Origin: Cytophaga sp. FL35
Lineage (GTDB): Bacteria > Bacteroidota > Bacteroidia > Flavobacteriales > Flavobacteriaceae
Reading direction: 5' to 3'
Assembly: GCF_014349235.1 (NCBI RefSeq)
Contig: NZ_JACSOH010000005.1
Location: forward strand, 124,001-188,000
Length of the DNA: 64,000 nt
A program made the position numbers and the translations under genes. Positions 45,402 through 54,888 of this stretch are shown here, in pieces. Under the pieces are notes generated by a model that saw only the letters and a program-made list of their open reading frames with translations, was not told where the DNA came from and did no database searches. Every line of letters begins with the position of its first letter. The first letter of the stretch is position 1.

Positions 45402-46685
45402 TTAGAGGCGGCCTTCAACTTTACAAGTAAGAATGCCTTTGACGTCATAGAGTACGCCATTGGGCTGTAATTTCGAACGAAGGTCAATTTCTAAAAATTC
45501 TTTATGGGCTACGGCCAATACAATGGTATCAAAAGTTTCATTGGGAATATGGTTGGTAATGTGATAACCGTATTCCTCTTGAACTTCATCTATGGAGGCC
45601 CAAGGGTCAAAGATGGTCAGTTCGGTACCGTAGCTTTGTAGATTGGAGATAACGTCCACCGCCTTGGTGTTTCGTACGTCAGGGCAATTTTCTTTAAAAG
45701 TGATGCCCAAGACCAAAACCTTGGCGTTTTTGATTTTGATATCTTTTTGAACCATCAAACGTATTATTTCAGAGGCTACATATTTGCCCATACCGTCGTT
45801 CATACGGCGGCCTGCCAAAATAATTTCAGGGTGGTAGCCAAATTCTTGAGAACGTTGGGCTAGGTAGTAAGGGTCTACACCTATGCAATGCCCCCCTACC
45901 AAGCCCGGTTTAAAGGGAAGGAAATTCCATTTGGTTCCAGCTGCTTCCAAAACGGCATGGGTATCAATGTTCATTAGATTAAAAATCTTCGCCAACTCGT
46001 TGACAAAGGCAATGTTGATATCCCGTTGTGAGTTTTCGATTACCTTAGCAGCTTCTGCCACCTGTATGCTAGGGGCCAAGTGGGTGCCGGCCGTGATGAC
46101 GGAGGCATACAGTTGGTCTACTTTCTTTCCGATTTCAGGGGTAGAGCCGGACGTAACTTTTAATATTTTTTCTACGGTATGCTCCTTATCGCCCGGATTA
46201 ATTCGTTCCGGGGAGTAGCCGACGAAAAAGTCCTGATTGAATTTTAAACCGCTCACTTTTTCCAATACAGGAACACATTCTTCTTCGGTAACTCCAGGAT
46301 ATACGGTAGATTCGTAAACTACGATATCCCCCTTTCTCAGCACCTTGCCCACGGTTTCACTAGCTTTATATAGGGGGGTTAAGATGGGGCGATTGGTTTT
46401 GTCAACGGGGGTGGGTACCGTCACAATATAATAACTGCAATCGGCGATGGCATCCAGTTGATCGGTACAATACAGCCCTTTTTCCGAAATTTCAGAACTT
46501 TGAACCAACACTTCTTGAAGTACCTCATTGCTTACTTCAAGGGTACTGTCATTGCCACTTTGCAATTCCTTGATCCTGTTTTTGTTGATGTCAAACCCTA
46601 TTACTGGGTATTGGGTCGCAAAAAGGCGTGCCAATGGCAGCCCTACATAGCCCAGCCCAATAATAGCTATTTTTGGCGTATTCAT
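45402..46685 (-). CDS. UDP-N-acetyl-D-galactosamine dehydrogenase-like (WbpO/TviB type)
   Basis: A 427-residue NAD-dependent nucleotide-sugar 6-dehydrogenase that oxidises a UDP-HexNAc to the uronic acid. Seen: Rossmann motif IAIIGLGYVGLPLARLFA, VTVPTPVDKTNRP, VYESTVYPGVTEE, VGYSPERINPGD and the catalytic-cysteine loop GLVGGHCIGVDPYYL (Cys about 267). These features follow the WbpO/TviB/VipA group more than UDP-glucose dehydrogenase. The start MNTPKIAI was chosen over an ATG at 46721 that lies in the epimerase gene. Its partner epimerase ends 8 bases upstream, so UDP-GlcNAc to UDP-GalNAc to UDP-GalNAcA is inferred. Confidence 0.87.
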   Translation of the reverse strand: MNTPKIAIIGLGYVGLPLARLFATQYPVIGFDINKNRIKELQSGNDSTLEVSNEVLQEVLVQSSEISEKGLYCTDQLDAIADCSYYIVTVPTPVDKTNRPILTPLYKASETVGKVLRKGDIVVYESTVYPGVTEEECVPVLEKVSGLKFNQDFFVGYSPERINPGDKEHTVEKILKVTSGSTPEIGKKVDQLYASVITAGTHLAPSIQVAEAAKVIENSQRDINIAFVNELAKIFNLMNIDTHAVLEAAGTKWNFLPFKPGLVGGHCIGVDPYYLAQRSQEFGYHPEIILAGRRMNDGMGKYVASEIIRLMVQKDIKIKNAKVLVLGITFKENCPDVRNTKAVDVISNLQSYGTELTIFDPWASIDEVQEEYGYHITNHIPNETFDTIVLAVAHKEFLEIDLRSKLQPNGVLYDVKGILTCKVEGRL

Positions 46686-46693
46686 ATCTTTTT

Positions 46694-47695
46694 CTAGTTT
46701 TTTAAATTGTTCCAATACCATTCCATGGCATTTTTTAATCCTGTTTTAATATCATATTGGGGGTTGTAGCCCAGTAATTTTTTGGCCTTTTCGATGGATG
46801 CCAGAGAGTGGGGTACGTCTCCTTTTCTTTCTGGGCCATACAGGACTTTTACCTCTTTTATGTTGGGGTCGTACGCGCCTAAATAGTCCTTTAAGAGACT
46901 TACGAGTTCCTTTAAATCGGTACGTTCGCCATAGGCCACATTATAAACGGTGTTCATCCCTTCTTTATTGTCGGTCGACAAGGCACGGATGTTCATCTCC
47001 ACCACATTATCTATATACGTAAAGTCCCTTGAAAAACTTCCGTCTCCATTGATTCTTGGAGATTCATACTGCATCAATTGAATCGTAAATTTGGGTATCA
47101 CCGCAGCATAAGCACCATTCGGGTCTTGGCGTTTGCCAAAAACGTTAAAATAGCGGAGGCCAATGGTCTGTAGACCATAGGTTTTGGAGAAAACATCCGC
47201 ATAGAGTTCATTCACATATTTGGTGATGGCATAGGGGGATAGGGGTTTTCCGATGACGTCCTCTATCTTGGGCATGGATTTGGAATCTCCGTAGGTGGAA
47301 GAACTGGCGGCATATACAAAGCGTTTGACCTTGGCATCCCTGGCAGCTACCAACATGTTAAGAAAGCCGGACACATTGACCTCATTACTGGTAATAGGGT
47401 CGTTTATGGAGCGGGGTACGGATCCCAAGGCGGCTTGGTGAAGCACAAAATCTACTTGGGAACAGGCCTTGTGGCAGGTGTTGAGGTCACGAATATCGCC
47501 TTCAATCAACTCAAAATTAGGATTGGAATGAAAGGGAGCAATGTTTTCTTTTTTTCCGGTAGCAAAATTGTCAAGGCAAATGACTTGATTTCCATTTTCT
47601 AGTAAAAATTCACAAAGATTGGAACCGATAAAACCGGCACCGCCTGTTACTAATATTCGGTAACTTTTATTAAAATTTAATTTTTCAAATGCCAT
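46694..47695 (-). CDS. UDP-GlcNAc 4-epimerase-like SDR (WbpP/TviC type)
   Basis: A 333-residue extended short-chain dehydrogenase. It has [35 protein letters not shown] (the GSVPRS motif is typical of WbpP-type epimerases acting on N-acetylated sugars), [10 protein letters not shown] with [12 protein letters not shown] for the catalytic Ser and YxxxK, and [14 protein letters not shown]. It would interconvert UDP-GlcNAc and UDP-GalNAc and feed the dehydrogenase gene that begins 8 bases downstream. A terminator of the preceding lyase unit lies just above it (47815-47850). Confidence 0.88.
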   Translation of the reverse strand: MAFEKLNFNKSYRILVTGGAGFIGSNLCEFLLENGNQVICLDNFATGKKENIAPFHSNPNFELIEGDIRDLNTCHKACSQVDFVLHQAALGSVPRSINDPITSNEVNVSGFLNMLVAARDAKVKRFVYAASSSTYGDSKSMPKIEDVIGKPLSPYAITKYVNELYADVFSKTYGLQTIGLRYFNVFGKRQDPNGAYAAVIPKFTIQLMQYESPRINGDGSFSRDFTYIDNVVEMNIRALSTDNKEGMNTVYNVAYGERTDLKELVSLLKDYLGAYDPNIKEVKVLYGPERKGDVPHSLASIEKAKKLLGYNPQYDIKTGLKNAMEWYWNNLKN

Positions 47696-47814
47696 AATTG
47701 ATTTCGAGAGGTTCTAAATTTAAAAAATAGTTAATGCTGCAAAGAAAGGTAAAAATACTTGTGTACGATAAAGATAATAGATGGATTCCATGTAATATCC
47801 GACCTTTTACAATG

Positions 47815-47850
47815 TAAAAAGCCGACTAAGATAGTATCTTAATCGGCTTG
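47815..47850 (-). terminator. Terminator of the PKD lyase gene
   Basis: AAGCCGACTAAGATA (47819-47833) and TATCTTAATCGGCTT (47835-47849) form a long stem with one G-T mismatch; on the minus strand it ends in CTTTTTAC. It lies 25 bases after the lyase stop at 47875. Confidence 0.8.
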
Positions 47851-47874
47851 TTTCGAATCAAAAAGTTATATTCA

Positions 47875-50800
47875 TTACTTAGACAAGTAGTAGAGATATT
47901 CTTCTAGGTTGGTGTAACCATCCCCGTTGCGGTCTTTTTTACCATCTGATGGGTCATTCGGGTTAAGTCCATTACTTTTTTCCCAATCATCGGCCATACC
48001 GTCCTTATCGCTATCCTTATAAGCGGTTCCATTATTTATTGTAGGAAAAAAGCCACTAGTACTAATGTTTCCACTGGAATTTTTATAATGATTAATCAAA
48101 CGGGAATCCACAGCATCCCTTTTAGGTTTACTGGCACCTACATGGCCAAGTAGTTTACCGTCTAAATCATTTGCGTTAGTGGCATTATAGGAAGATTTTG
48201 ATTTAGGGTAAGTGAATAGATATGGTTCTATCTCTCCTCTGTAAATAGCTGAGATTTTAGGGTCAATTAAATTATCTTTTAAATACGCATGTGTTGTTTT
48301 TATATTTCCTGTGTCCCCATTGGCGGGATCGGGAGGCGTAAGGGTTATAGCGAATTTTGTTGTGCCTGCAAAATCATTGGATTGTTTATAGTAATTACCG
48401 ATCACATTAAATTTCATACCCTCTGTTCCTGATGTAGCCCAGTTAAATCCGTATACTATATTGTTAACTTGCTCGAAAGTTAATTCTTCATGTTTTACTG
48501 TGTTTGCCAGAACATTTCTACTACTGTTCAAGACGAATAAATTATTTAGAACTGATATATTTTTTGCTCCAGCAATTAGCATAGCTCTTGTGCTTTCGCC
48601 TAAAATACTATTTTGAATTGTTACATTTTCGGCATATCTAGTAGACAAATTCTCGTCTAATGCCCAAGAAACAGAGCAATGATCTATAATAATATTTTTA
48701 ATTTTTATCGATTGATTACTGGATCTTACTCTTATTCCATCCATGTTGTGTCCATTTTGAGGGTTTGTGGATGAATTCATTCTAAATCGTAAGTGTCTTA
48801 CGATGACATTGTCAGCCTGAATACTTAACGAACCGTTTTTTATTAAAATACCTCCACCTGGTGCGGTTTGTCCGGCGATCGTAACGTTACCTCGGCCAGC
48901 ATATATTGGTAAGTTCGACTTGGCGTTAATAGTCCCTCCTACCTTAAATACAATAGTACGAGGTTCCCTTATTTCCTCCAATGCGTATCGTAGGCTTCCT
49001 GGTCCGGAATCATTTAAATTGGTGACCTCTACTACAATACCTCCCCGTCCTCCGGTCGCGTTTTTACCAAAACCCTCTGCCGTGGGAAAGGCCTTTAGTG
49101 GGCCTAAGTGAGCCCCGGAATTGGAGCTGCCACCACTACTGCCGCCCGACGAATCAGATCCACCATTATCATTGCTGCCACTGCCACTACTTCCACCGTC
49201 GCTGGAACTTCCGCCATCATTATCTGTAGGTGCAGGGCTTACTTTTACAATTTGTTTGACGGTATGGGTCAAGCCTTCGGCATCCTTTACCGTTAAGGCT
49301 ACATCATACGATCCAGCAGCCTTATAGGTATGGTCCGGGTTTTTCGTAGTCGTAGTAGAACCATCTTTAAAGTCCCATGAGTAAGCGGTTACTTCATTAT
49401 CATCCTTGGAGTTCCAGGCTTTGAATTCCACCTTAAGCGGGGCATAGCCTTCAAAAGGACCTCCGGAGATGACAGCCACTGGGGCTTCATTTTTGGCCTC
49501 CGTAGCCTTAATGCTAAGGGTAGAGGTGTTTTTTAGACCCTCTTCATCCGTTACGGTAAGCGAAACTTCATAGGTACCTTCTTTGGTAAAGGTATGGCTG
49601 GGGCTTGCAGACGTCGCCTTGTTGCCATCTTTGAAATCCCAAAAGTAACCGCTAATTTTATGGTCATCGGTAGAGTTGCCCCCATTAAATTTTATTTCCA
49701 ACGGGATAGCACCTTCTACTTTGTTAGCCGATATTTTCGCCTTGGGCGCTTGATTCTCTTCCTCTTTTTCAGTTACCTTTATCGTAAGGCTTGATTGGTG
49801 ACTTTCACCTTCTTCATCCTTTACGGTAAGACTTACCTTATAGTCACCTGCTTTCTCAAAGGTGTAGCTGGTGTTTTTATCCTTACTGCTGTCGCCATTA
49901 CCTAAATCCCAAGAATAGCTCACAATTTGAACGTCATCAGTAGAACCATCACCTTTCAAATTAACTTTTAGGGGGGCTTCTCCTTCCTTGGGAGTGGCGA
50001 CAATGACGGCTGTTGGGCTTTGGTTGATGGTATCACCGGCATTGACAGGATTTTCTGCGTCCGGCTCGTTTTCAACCAGGGTTTCTGGCGCCTCATCAGG
50101 GCGCTCGCTCTCCTCCCCATCTGTGTTCGGAACTTCTTCATTGGTTGCGGATTCCTCAGTGCTGGGAGCTTCCCACTCTTCCATATCATCTCCGCTGATG
50201 GCCTCTGCATCTTGCGGGGCTTCATATACCACCACTAGCTTAGGGCCTTGATGGCTTGTATTTTCCTTGGAAGCAAAGGCCAAATCGTCGCCATTTTCAT
50301 GTTTTAATACCAAGGTAAGAGGTGCATTTTCCAATTTACCCTTTTCTAGGTCGATGCTCTTTGTTTGCCCCACACGATAATCATTGGTAGTTTCGCCCAA
50401 CAGCGAATCCACTTTAGGAGCGGTGTTGGCAGACAGGTTATTTTCATCCCAGGGGGTGGCATCTCCTTTAAGTACCGATATGGTACCGTCCCCATCGTCC
50501 GTGGCAATGGTAAATTCTAGATGGGATTCTTCAATAATTCCACCGATGGAGTCAATCGGGCTAAGGTCGAACATCAAATAACTTTCGCGGCGATTTTCTT
50601 CCAAACGAACAATCTCGTCGTTATGGCCTTCCCCATCTTGTAAATAAGCATCCTGAATGGGGGAAAAAACGGTGGTTCGAACCTCCATGGGAACCTTATT
50701 GGCCTCCTCATCCACTAGCGGTTCTTCGGTGTCCTCTTCTACGGGCTCCTCTTCAGTCGCTTCTTCTTCCGTTTCCTCCTCTTCGTCCGTACTTGCTTGA

Positions 50801-50937
50801 GAAATAGGGGGAGTATCAGGATCCAAAATGGCATCCTTTAACAGGTCACTGTCTTTGGAGCAGGATAAAATTAAAATGAGGAATAACAAAACGGAGACCA
50901 AAAAAGACCTCGTGACTTTTGTGGGGTAAAAGTTCAT
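47875..50937 (-). CDS. Multidomain surface lipoprotein with DNRLRE, three PKD and PL1-like lyase domains
   Basis: A 1,020-residue lipoprotein: lipobox LILSC with C26, then SKDSDLLKDAIL as in the lyase at 43267. After an acidic linker come a DNRLRE/CBM-like domain (about 88-245, SPIQDAYLQDGEGHNDEIV), a second acidic linker, three PKD domains (about 300-565; YSWDLGNGD, YFWDFKDGN, YSWDFKDGS), a Gly/Ser linker, and a parallel beta-helix (about 613-960) starting AFPTAEGFGKNATGGRGG with NLNDSGPGSLRYALEE, IIIDHCSVSWALDENL and VLNSSRNVL. The C-terminus has calcium repeats (DSDKDGMADDWEK, DRNGDGYTNLEEY). This is expected to cut uronic acid polymers at the cell surface. It is a single-gene unit with a 20-bp direct repeat before its start. 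Confidence 0.85.
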   Translation of the reverse strand: MNFYPTKVTRSFLVSVLLFLILILSCSKDSDLLKDAILDPDTPPISQASTDEEEETEEEATEEEPVEEDTEEPLVDEEANKVPMEVRTTVFSPIQDAYLQDGEGHNDEIVRLEENRRESYLMFDLSPIDSIGGIIEESHLEFTIATDDGDGTISVLKGDATPWDENNLSANTAPKVDSLLGETTNDYRVGQTKSIDLEKGKLENAPLTLVLKHENGDDLAFASKENTSHQGPKLVVVYEAPQDAEAISGDDMEEWEAPSTEESATNEEVPNTDGEESERPDEAPETLVENEPDAENPVNAGDTINQSPTAVIVATPKEGEAPLKVNLKGDGSTDDVQIVSYSWDLGNGDSSKDKNTSYTFEKAGDYKVSLTVKDEEGESHQSSLTIKVTEKEEENQAPKAKISANKVEGAIPLEIKFNGGNSTDDHKISGYFWDFKDGNKATSASPSHTFTKEGTYEVSLTVTDEEGLKNTSTLSIKATEAKNEAPVAVISGGPFEGYAPLKVEFKAWNSKDDNEVTAYSWDFKDGSTTTTKNPDHTYKAAGSYDVALTVKDAEGLTHTVKQIVKVSPAPTDNDGGSSSDGGSSGSGSNDNGGSDSSGGSSGGSSNSGAHLGPLKAFPTAEGFGKNATGGRGGIVVEVTNLNDSGPGSLRYALEEIREPRTIVFKVGGTINAKSNLPIYAGRGNVTIAGQTAPGGGILIKNGSLSIQADNVIVRHLRFRMNSSTNPQNGHNMDGIRVRSSNQSIKIKNIIIDHCSVSWALDENLSTRYAENVTIQNSILGESTRAMLIAGAKNISVLNNLFVLNSSRNVLANTVKHEELTFEQVNNIVYGFNWATSGTEGMKFNVIGNYYKQSNDFAGTTKFAITLTPPDPANGDTGNIKTTHAYLKDNLIDPKISAIYRGEIEPYLFTYPKSKSSYNATNANDLDGKLLGHVGASKPKRDAVDSRLINHYKNSSGNISTSGFFPTINNGTAYKDSDKDGMADDWEKSNGLNPNDPSDGKKDRNGDGYTNLEEYLYYLSK

Positions 50938-50983
50938 AGGGTAGGTAAATATGTTAACTGCTTACTAATTTTTACGAGCGCAG

Positions 50984-51015
50984 ATCGACGAAATGTATTT
51001 ATAATCGACGAAACG
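50984..51015 (-). promoter_or_regulatory. Direct repeat of the EPS regulatory element, 20-bp spacing, upstream of PKD lyase
   Basis: Two copies of ATCGACGAAAyG on the plus strand begin at 50984 and 51004, exactly 20 bases apart, about two helical turns. Read toward the gene the copies are CGTTTCGTCGAT and CATTTCGTCGAT. The proximal copy is 47 bases from the lyase start at 50937, a place suited to an activator site. It matches the elements at 56346-56378 and 57734-57767. Confidence 0.45.
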
Positions 51016-51189
51016 CAATCCGCGCAAAAATAGAACCTTAATTTGATTGTCAAAATTTTTTTTGACTTTTCTTTTCGGAGACCCTAACCCCCTGAAATCT
51101 AAAACTATCGAAGCAAGTAGACAAATACGCATGCATTACGTCTATTGGATTTTTAGGAAGTTAATTTTAACTTTATTTTAATAAAAAAA

Positions 51190-51201
51190 TCGACAAACGG
51201 C
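51190..51201 (-). promoter_or_regulatory. Additional EPS regulatory element copy
   Basis: Minus-strand GCCGTTTGTCGA followed by a run of T. It has the same orientation as the pair at 50984-51015 and no clear partner 20-22 bases away. Confidence 0.3.
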
Positions 51202-51357
51202 AGGTTTTTGGCAGATTACAAGTGTCTAAGGGAATAAAAAGACCTTTGTGCTGGAAAATGTTAAAGTTTCAATGTGAACTTCTTTTGAAATAAATATCTT
51301 GGGAAGTATGTTAAAATTTGTTTGGTTAAAGGTACTTTATTATTAGAAAATTTTCAA

Positions 51358-51381
51358 CCTTGCTAACGATTTATAGCAAGG
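51358..51381 (-). terminator. Hairpin downstream of the MBOAT/SGNH pair
   Basis: CCTTGCTA (51358-51365) and TAGCAAGG (51374-51381) form a perfect 8-bp stem with an eight-base loop, about 80 bases past the SGNH gene stop. The minus-strand tail has only a weak T-rich tract (TTGAAAATTTTC), so function as a terminator is uncertain. Confidence 0.4.
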
Positions 51382-51459
51382 ATTATGGAAAATGATGAAT
51401 TCGTAGCAATTTTTATTATATATAATCTATGCTACTTGTCTGTCAAACATTAATATTAT

Positions 51460-52338
51460 TTATTTTCCATTATTTTTTAAAACATTTTTAATTTCAAGAG
51501 AATACCGGATAGCTCCACTATAATGTAAATGAGATAAATCTCTAAAACCTGAATCTGGTATTTTAAAAGCTGAATGGTCTATTAACGTAGCATTTGGAAG
51601 CTTTTTTTCTTTAAACTCTTCATAACCTTTCTTAAGCGGTATATTGTTTTTGTAAAGTTTGGGGTGAACGGGAGTTGCCAATAGAATCATTTCTATATTA
51701 TTCATCTCACAAAAATCATATATTTTTTGAAGATATAAAGTTTGGTATTTAGAGGAGTGATGCTCCTTGTTCTGTTCTAAGGGTGTCATACGATTCGTGG
51801 CTTCCTTTAGCTTGTCATCTTTTAAAGCCTTATACCCACCTAAGAACTTGTAACCTTTGGTTATCATTTGTATATTGTGAAAAATAGTTTGTGGAGTGCT
51901 AGTTAATGTAGCTATAGGGTTAGCTTTAAAAAGATTCCAATAATCCTCAAAATCTAGTAAGAAAAAATAGTACTTTATTTGAGTGTTTATTTTTTCCTTC
52001 GAAGTAGTCCAAGTGTCCATTTCTTTCATTAAATCATCATAAGCGTATCCAATAATTAATGTATCTATTTGAGGGTTTTTCTCTATAACGGTTTTAAGTT
52101 TTACGTAGTCATAGAAGTAGGAGGCTCCACTTTGTGCCAAATTTTTAGCATTAGTTATTATGCTATCATTTAAGGCACATTCTGGATGGGAATTACCTAA
52201 AATTAAAATGTTCTTAGAATTTTCTATGGTATAGTCAAATATGTAATTAGTTGTAATAGATGTAATTATAGATAATATTAAAATGCCAATACAGCTAATT
52301 GCTAAGAATTTAATTAGGCGGGTTATAAACTTACTCAC
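51460..52338 (-). CDS. Membrane-anchored SGNH-like protein paired with MBOAT
   Basis: A 292-residue protein with an N-terminal membrane anchor (FLAISCIGILILSIITSI) and an extracytoplasmic body. I read two SGNH-hydrolase hallmarks: ILGNSHPECALND (GxSH, S50) near residue 46-58 and DLSHLHYSG with D267 and H270 near the C-terminus. Such proteins (AlgJ/DltD/PatB-like) move acyl groups delivered by an MBOAT partner onto polysaccharide. The MBOAT gene lies 35 bases upstream on the same strand, so O-acylation of the exported polymer is inferred. I do not recognise a named family. Confidence 0.72.
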   Translation of the reverse strand: MSKFITRLIKFLAISCIGILILSIITSITTNYIFDYTIENSKNILILGNSHPECALNDSIITNAKNLAQSGASYFYDYVKLKTVIEKNPQIDTLIIGYAYDDLMKEMDTWTTSKEKINTQIKYYFFLLDFEDYWNLFKANPIATLTSTPQTIFHNIQMITKGYKFLGGYKALKDDKLKEATNRMTPLEQNKEHHSSKYQTLYLQKIYDFCEMNNIEMILLATPVHPKLYKNNIPLKKGYEEFKEKKLPNATLIDHSAFKIPDSGFRDLSHLHYSGAIRYSLEIKNVLKNNGK

Positions 52339-52373
52339 GTCTTTATTTAATTAGGATTGATTAAAAAAATTTC

Positions 52374-53816
52374 CTAAAACTGGAAATAGATGAACTCCTG
52401 TTGGGATCCTCCGAAGGCAAATATTATAATAATCAGTACTATATAAGTACACCATCTTACCCATCTAAACATGAAAATTTTTTGTTCTACTATCGAAAGG
52501 CCATGTTCTTTTCCTCTTTGAAACCATTCAGCTAAAACAAATAGAAATATTAGAAAAAGGGTAGTTTTTGGTAGAATACTAGGTATAGAGAAAAGAGAAG
52601 TATGAAACAGTCTTTTTAAATAATCGAATGCGTGCCCTATATTTTCAGCCCTAAAAAAGATCCAAGCAACAACGGTAATCAAAAAAGTAGCGCCCATTTG
52701 AACAAGCTCTTTTAGGGATGGGAATAAGTTTTGTTGTGCTACAACGCCTAAGTTTTGTCGGTTTTTATTTAGGAGTAAAAGCGGCAGAAAATAAATAGCA
52801 TTCAAAGCCCCCCATATTATAAATGTCCAATTTGCCCCATGCCAAAAACCACTAATTAAAAAGATAGCGAATGTGTTGCGCACTTTCATCCATGTTCCGC
52901 CCCTGCTACCCCCTAGGGGAATGTAGAGATAATCTCGAAACCATGTAGAAAGCGAAATGTGCCATCTTCTCCAAAACTCTGCAATGTCCCTTGAAAAATA
53001 AGGGAAAGCAAAGTTCTTCATTAAATCAAAACCAAAAAGACGTGAAGTTCCGATGGCAATATCGGAATAGCCAGAAAAATCACCATAGATTTGAAATGTA
53101 AAAAATAGGGCACCAAGAAATAAGGTACTTGCCGGGTGGACAGAGTGGTTGTTGAAAATTTCATTGGCATAGAAAGCACAATTATCCGCGATAACTATTT
53201 TTTTGAATAACCCCCATAAGATTTGTCGTAGTCCATCGACTGCAAATGAATAATTAAAATTTCTTTTTCTATAGAACTGTGGAAGTAGGTGAGTTGCCCT
53301 TTCAATTGGCCCAGCTACAAGTTGAGGGAAAAAGCAAACAAAGGCTGAAAACGCAATAAAATCTTTAGTTGGGGTAAGCTTATTTCTATAAATATCTATT
53401 GTGTAACTTAAAGTTTGAAATGTATAAAAACTGATTCCTACGGGAAGTAGAATGTTTAAGGAGTTTAAATTGGGTCTGTATCCAAAAAAAGAAAATGCCG
53501 TGATAAAGTTATCTACAAAAAAGTTGTAATATTTAAAATATCCAAGAAATCCTAAGTTGACGATGATACTTGTCCAAAGTAGAATTTTACGATTAAGTTT
53601 TTTCTCTGATTTTGAAAGTCCAATGCCAACTGAAAAATCCACTATGGTACTAAAGGCAATTAAACTTAGAAATCGCCAATCCCACCAACCGTAAAAAATA
53701 TAACTGGCAATGACAATAAGTAGGTTTTGAAATTTTATGTTTTTATTGAAGACAAACCAATAAAGAAAGAACACAATAGGAATGAAAATGGCAAATTCTA
53801 TAGAATTGAATAGCAT
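52374..53816 (-). CDS. MBOAT family O-acyltransferase (AlgI-like)
   Basis: A 480-residue polytopic membrane protein of the AlgI/DltB type that takes an acyl group from a cytoplasmic donor across the membrane for polysaccharide O-acetylation. Seen: YIFYGWWDWRFLSLI, LLPVGISFYTFQTLSY, FFPQLVAGPIERA, FWRRWHISLSTWFRDYLYIPLGGSR with H286, and ISGFWHGANWTF with the conserved H326. It precedes the SGNH-like gene and follows the UDP-glucuronate epimerase gene by 58 bases, consistent with an ugd-gae-MBOAT-SGNH unit. Confidence 0.92.
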   Translation of the reverse strand: MLFNSIEFAIFIPIVFFLYWFVFNKNIKFQNLLIVIASYIFYGWWDWRFLSLIAFSTIVDFSVGIGLSKSEKKLNRKILLWTSIIVNLGFLGYFKYYNFFVDNFITAFSFFGYRPNLNSLNILLPVGISFYTFQTLSYTIDIYRNKLTPTKDFIAFSAFVCFFPQLVAGPIERATHLLPQFYRKRNFNYSFAVDGLRQILWGLFKKIVIADNCAFYANEIFNNHSVHPASTLFLGALFFTFQIYGDFSGYSDIAIGTSRLFGFDLMKNFAFPYFSRDIAEFWRRWHISLSTWFRDYLYIPLGGSRGGTWMKVRNTFAIFLISGFWHGANWTFIIWGALNAIYFLPLLLLNKNRQNLGVVAQQNLFPSLKELVQMGATFLITVVAWIFFRAENIGHAFDYLKRLFHTSLFSIPSILPKTTLFLIFLFVLAEWFQRGKEHGLSIVEQKIFMFRWVRWCTYIVLIIIIFAFGGSQQEFIYFQF

Positions 53817-53874
53817 ACTTTAGTACTTATTGTGTCTTGACTTCAAGTTAGCTAATGTACTTATTTATAAATAA

Positions 53875-54888
53875 TTATATATAGTAACTTTTATACCAAT
53901 CCACAAAGTTTTGTACTCCTACAGAAACTTTTGTATTGGGTTGGTAGCCATAGTCTTTTATCAAATCGGAAACATCTGCCCAAGTACGTTCCACATCGCC
54001 GGGTTGTATGGGCATTAGATTCTTTTCTGCCTTTTTACCCATACTATATTCAATGGCTTCGATAAAGTCCATCAGTTTCACAGAATTATTGTTGCCAATA
54101 TTATAGATGTTGTACTTAGGCCTATTCTCGATAGGCTGGGTAAGTACGCGAGAAACTCCTTCTACAATATCGTCTACATAGGTAAAGTCCCGTTCCATTT
54201 TACCATGATTGAATACATTAATCGGCTTCCCTTTCGCAATGGCATCGGTAAATAGAAAGAGCGCCATATCGGGTCTTCCCCAAGGTCCGTAAACGGTAAA
54301 AAATCGTAATCCGGTTGTTGGAATATCAAAAAGATGGCTATAGGTATGCGCCATCAGTTCATTACTCTTTTTACTGGCGGCATAAAGGCTGATAGGGTGG
54401 TCCACGGTATCCTCCGTTGAAAATGGTATCTTTTCATTAAGGCCATACACACTGGAGCTGGAAGCATATACCAAATGTTCCACTTTATGATGCCGGCAGC
54501 ATTCCAAAAGATTTAGATAGCCTACAATATTACTGTCTATATAGGCTTCAGGATTTTCAAGACTGTAACGCACCCCTGCCTGTGCGGCAAGATTGCACAC
54601 CTTACTGATGGAAGCCTTTTCAAATAATGATGGTAGGGCATCCCTGTCTTCCAAATTCATTCGTACAAAAGAGAATTTGTCAGCATGAAGCGCGCTTTCA
54701 ACCACTTCGTTGAAAGCTCTCGCTTTTTCCCGATCAATCCCCAATTGTTCTAGTCGGCTAAATTTTAGGTTAACATCGTAATAATCATTGATGTTATCCA
54801 AGCCAATTACGACATGGCCATCTTTGACCAATTTTTCGCAAAGGTGGTAACCGATGAATCCGGCGGCCCCGGTGACTAAGATTTTCAT
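53875..54888 (-). CDS. UDP-glucuronate 4-epimerase-like SDR
   Basis: A 337-residue SDR epimerase. Diagnostic features are [38 protein letters not shown] (the INDYYD motif of UDP-glucuronate epimerases), [28 protein letters not shown] with [12 protein letters not shown], and [19 protein letters not shown]. It would convert UDP-GlcA to UDP-GalA. Its ATG overlaps the ugd stop by 4 bases, which ties it to UDP-GlcA formation. This supplies the uronic acid that PL1-type lyases usually cut. Confidence 0.9.
   Translation of the reverse strand: MKILVTGAAGFIGYHLCEKLVKDGHVVIGLDNINDYYDVNLKFSRLEQLGIDREKARAFNEVVESALHADKFSFVRMNLEDRDALPSLFEKASISKVCNLAAQAGVRYSLENPEAYIDSNIVGYLNLLECCRHHKVEHLVYASSSSVYGLNEKIPFSTEDTVDHPISLYAASKKSNELMAHTYSHLFDIPTTGLRFFTVYGPWGRPDMALFLFTDAIAKGKPINVFNHGKMERDFTYVDDIVEGVSRVLTQPIENRPKYNIYNIGNNNSVKLMDFIEAIEYSMGKKAEKNLMPIQPGDVERTWADVSDLIKDYGYQPNTKVSVGVQNFVDWYKSYYI

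Larger units (their letters stand above)
50938..51459. other. 522-base intergenic region with regulatory repeats and a hairpin
   Basis: No credible coding frame. It separates the SGNH gene (stop at 51460) from the PKD lyase start at 50937. It holds a 20-bp spaced direct repeat (50984-51015), a third related element (51190-51201) and an 8-bp perfect hairpin (51358-51381). Confidence 0.7.

Noticed and set aside
48300-50100. Repeated DNA in the PKD region considered as a possible CRISPR or tandem DNA repeat
   Set aside because: The repetition is at protein level (three PKD domains), with diverged DNA and no spacers.
49108-50251. Several Pro/Leu/Ser-rich frames opposite the PKD lyase
   Set aside because: They come from the Gly/Ser and acidic linkers and PKD repeats read backwards; no start context or homology is evident.
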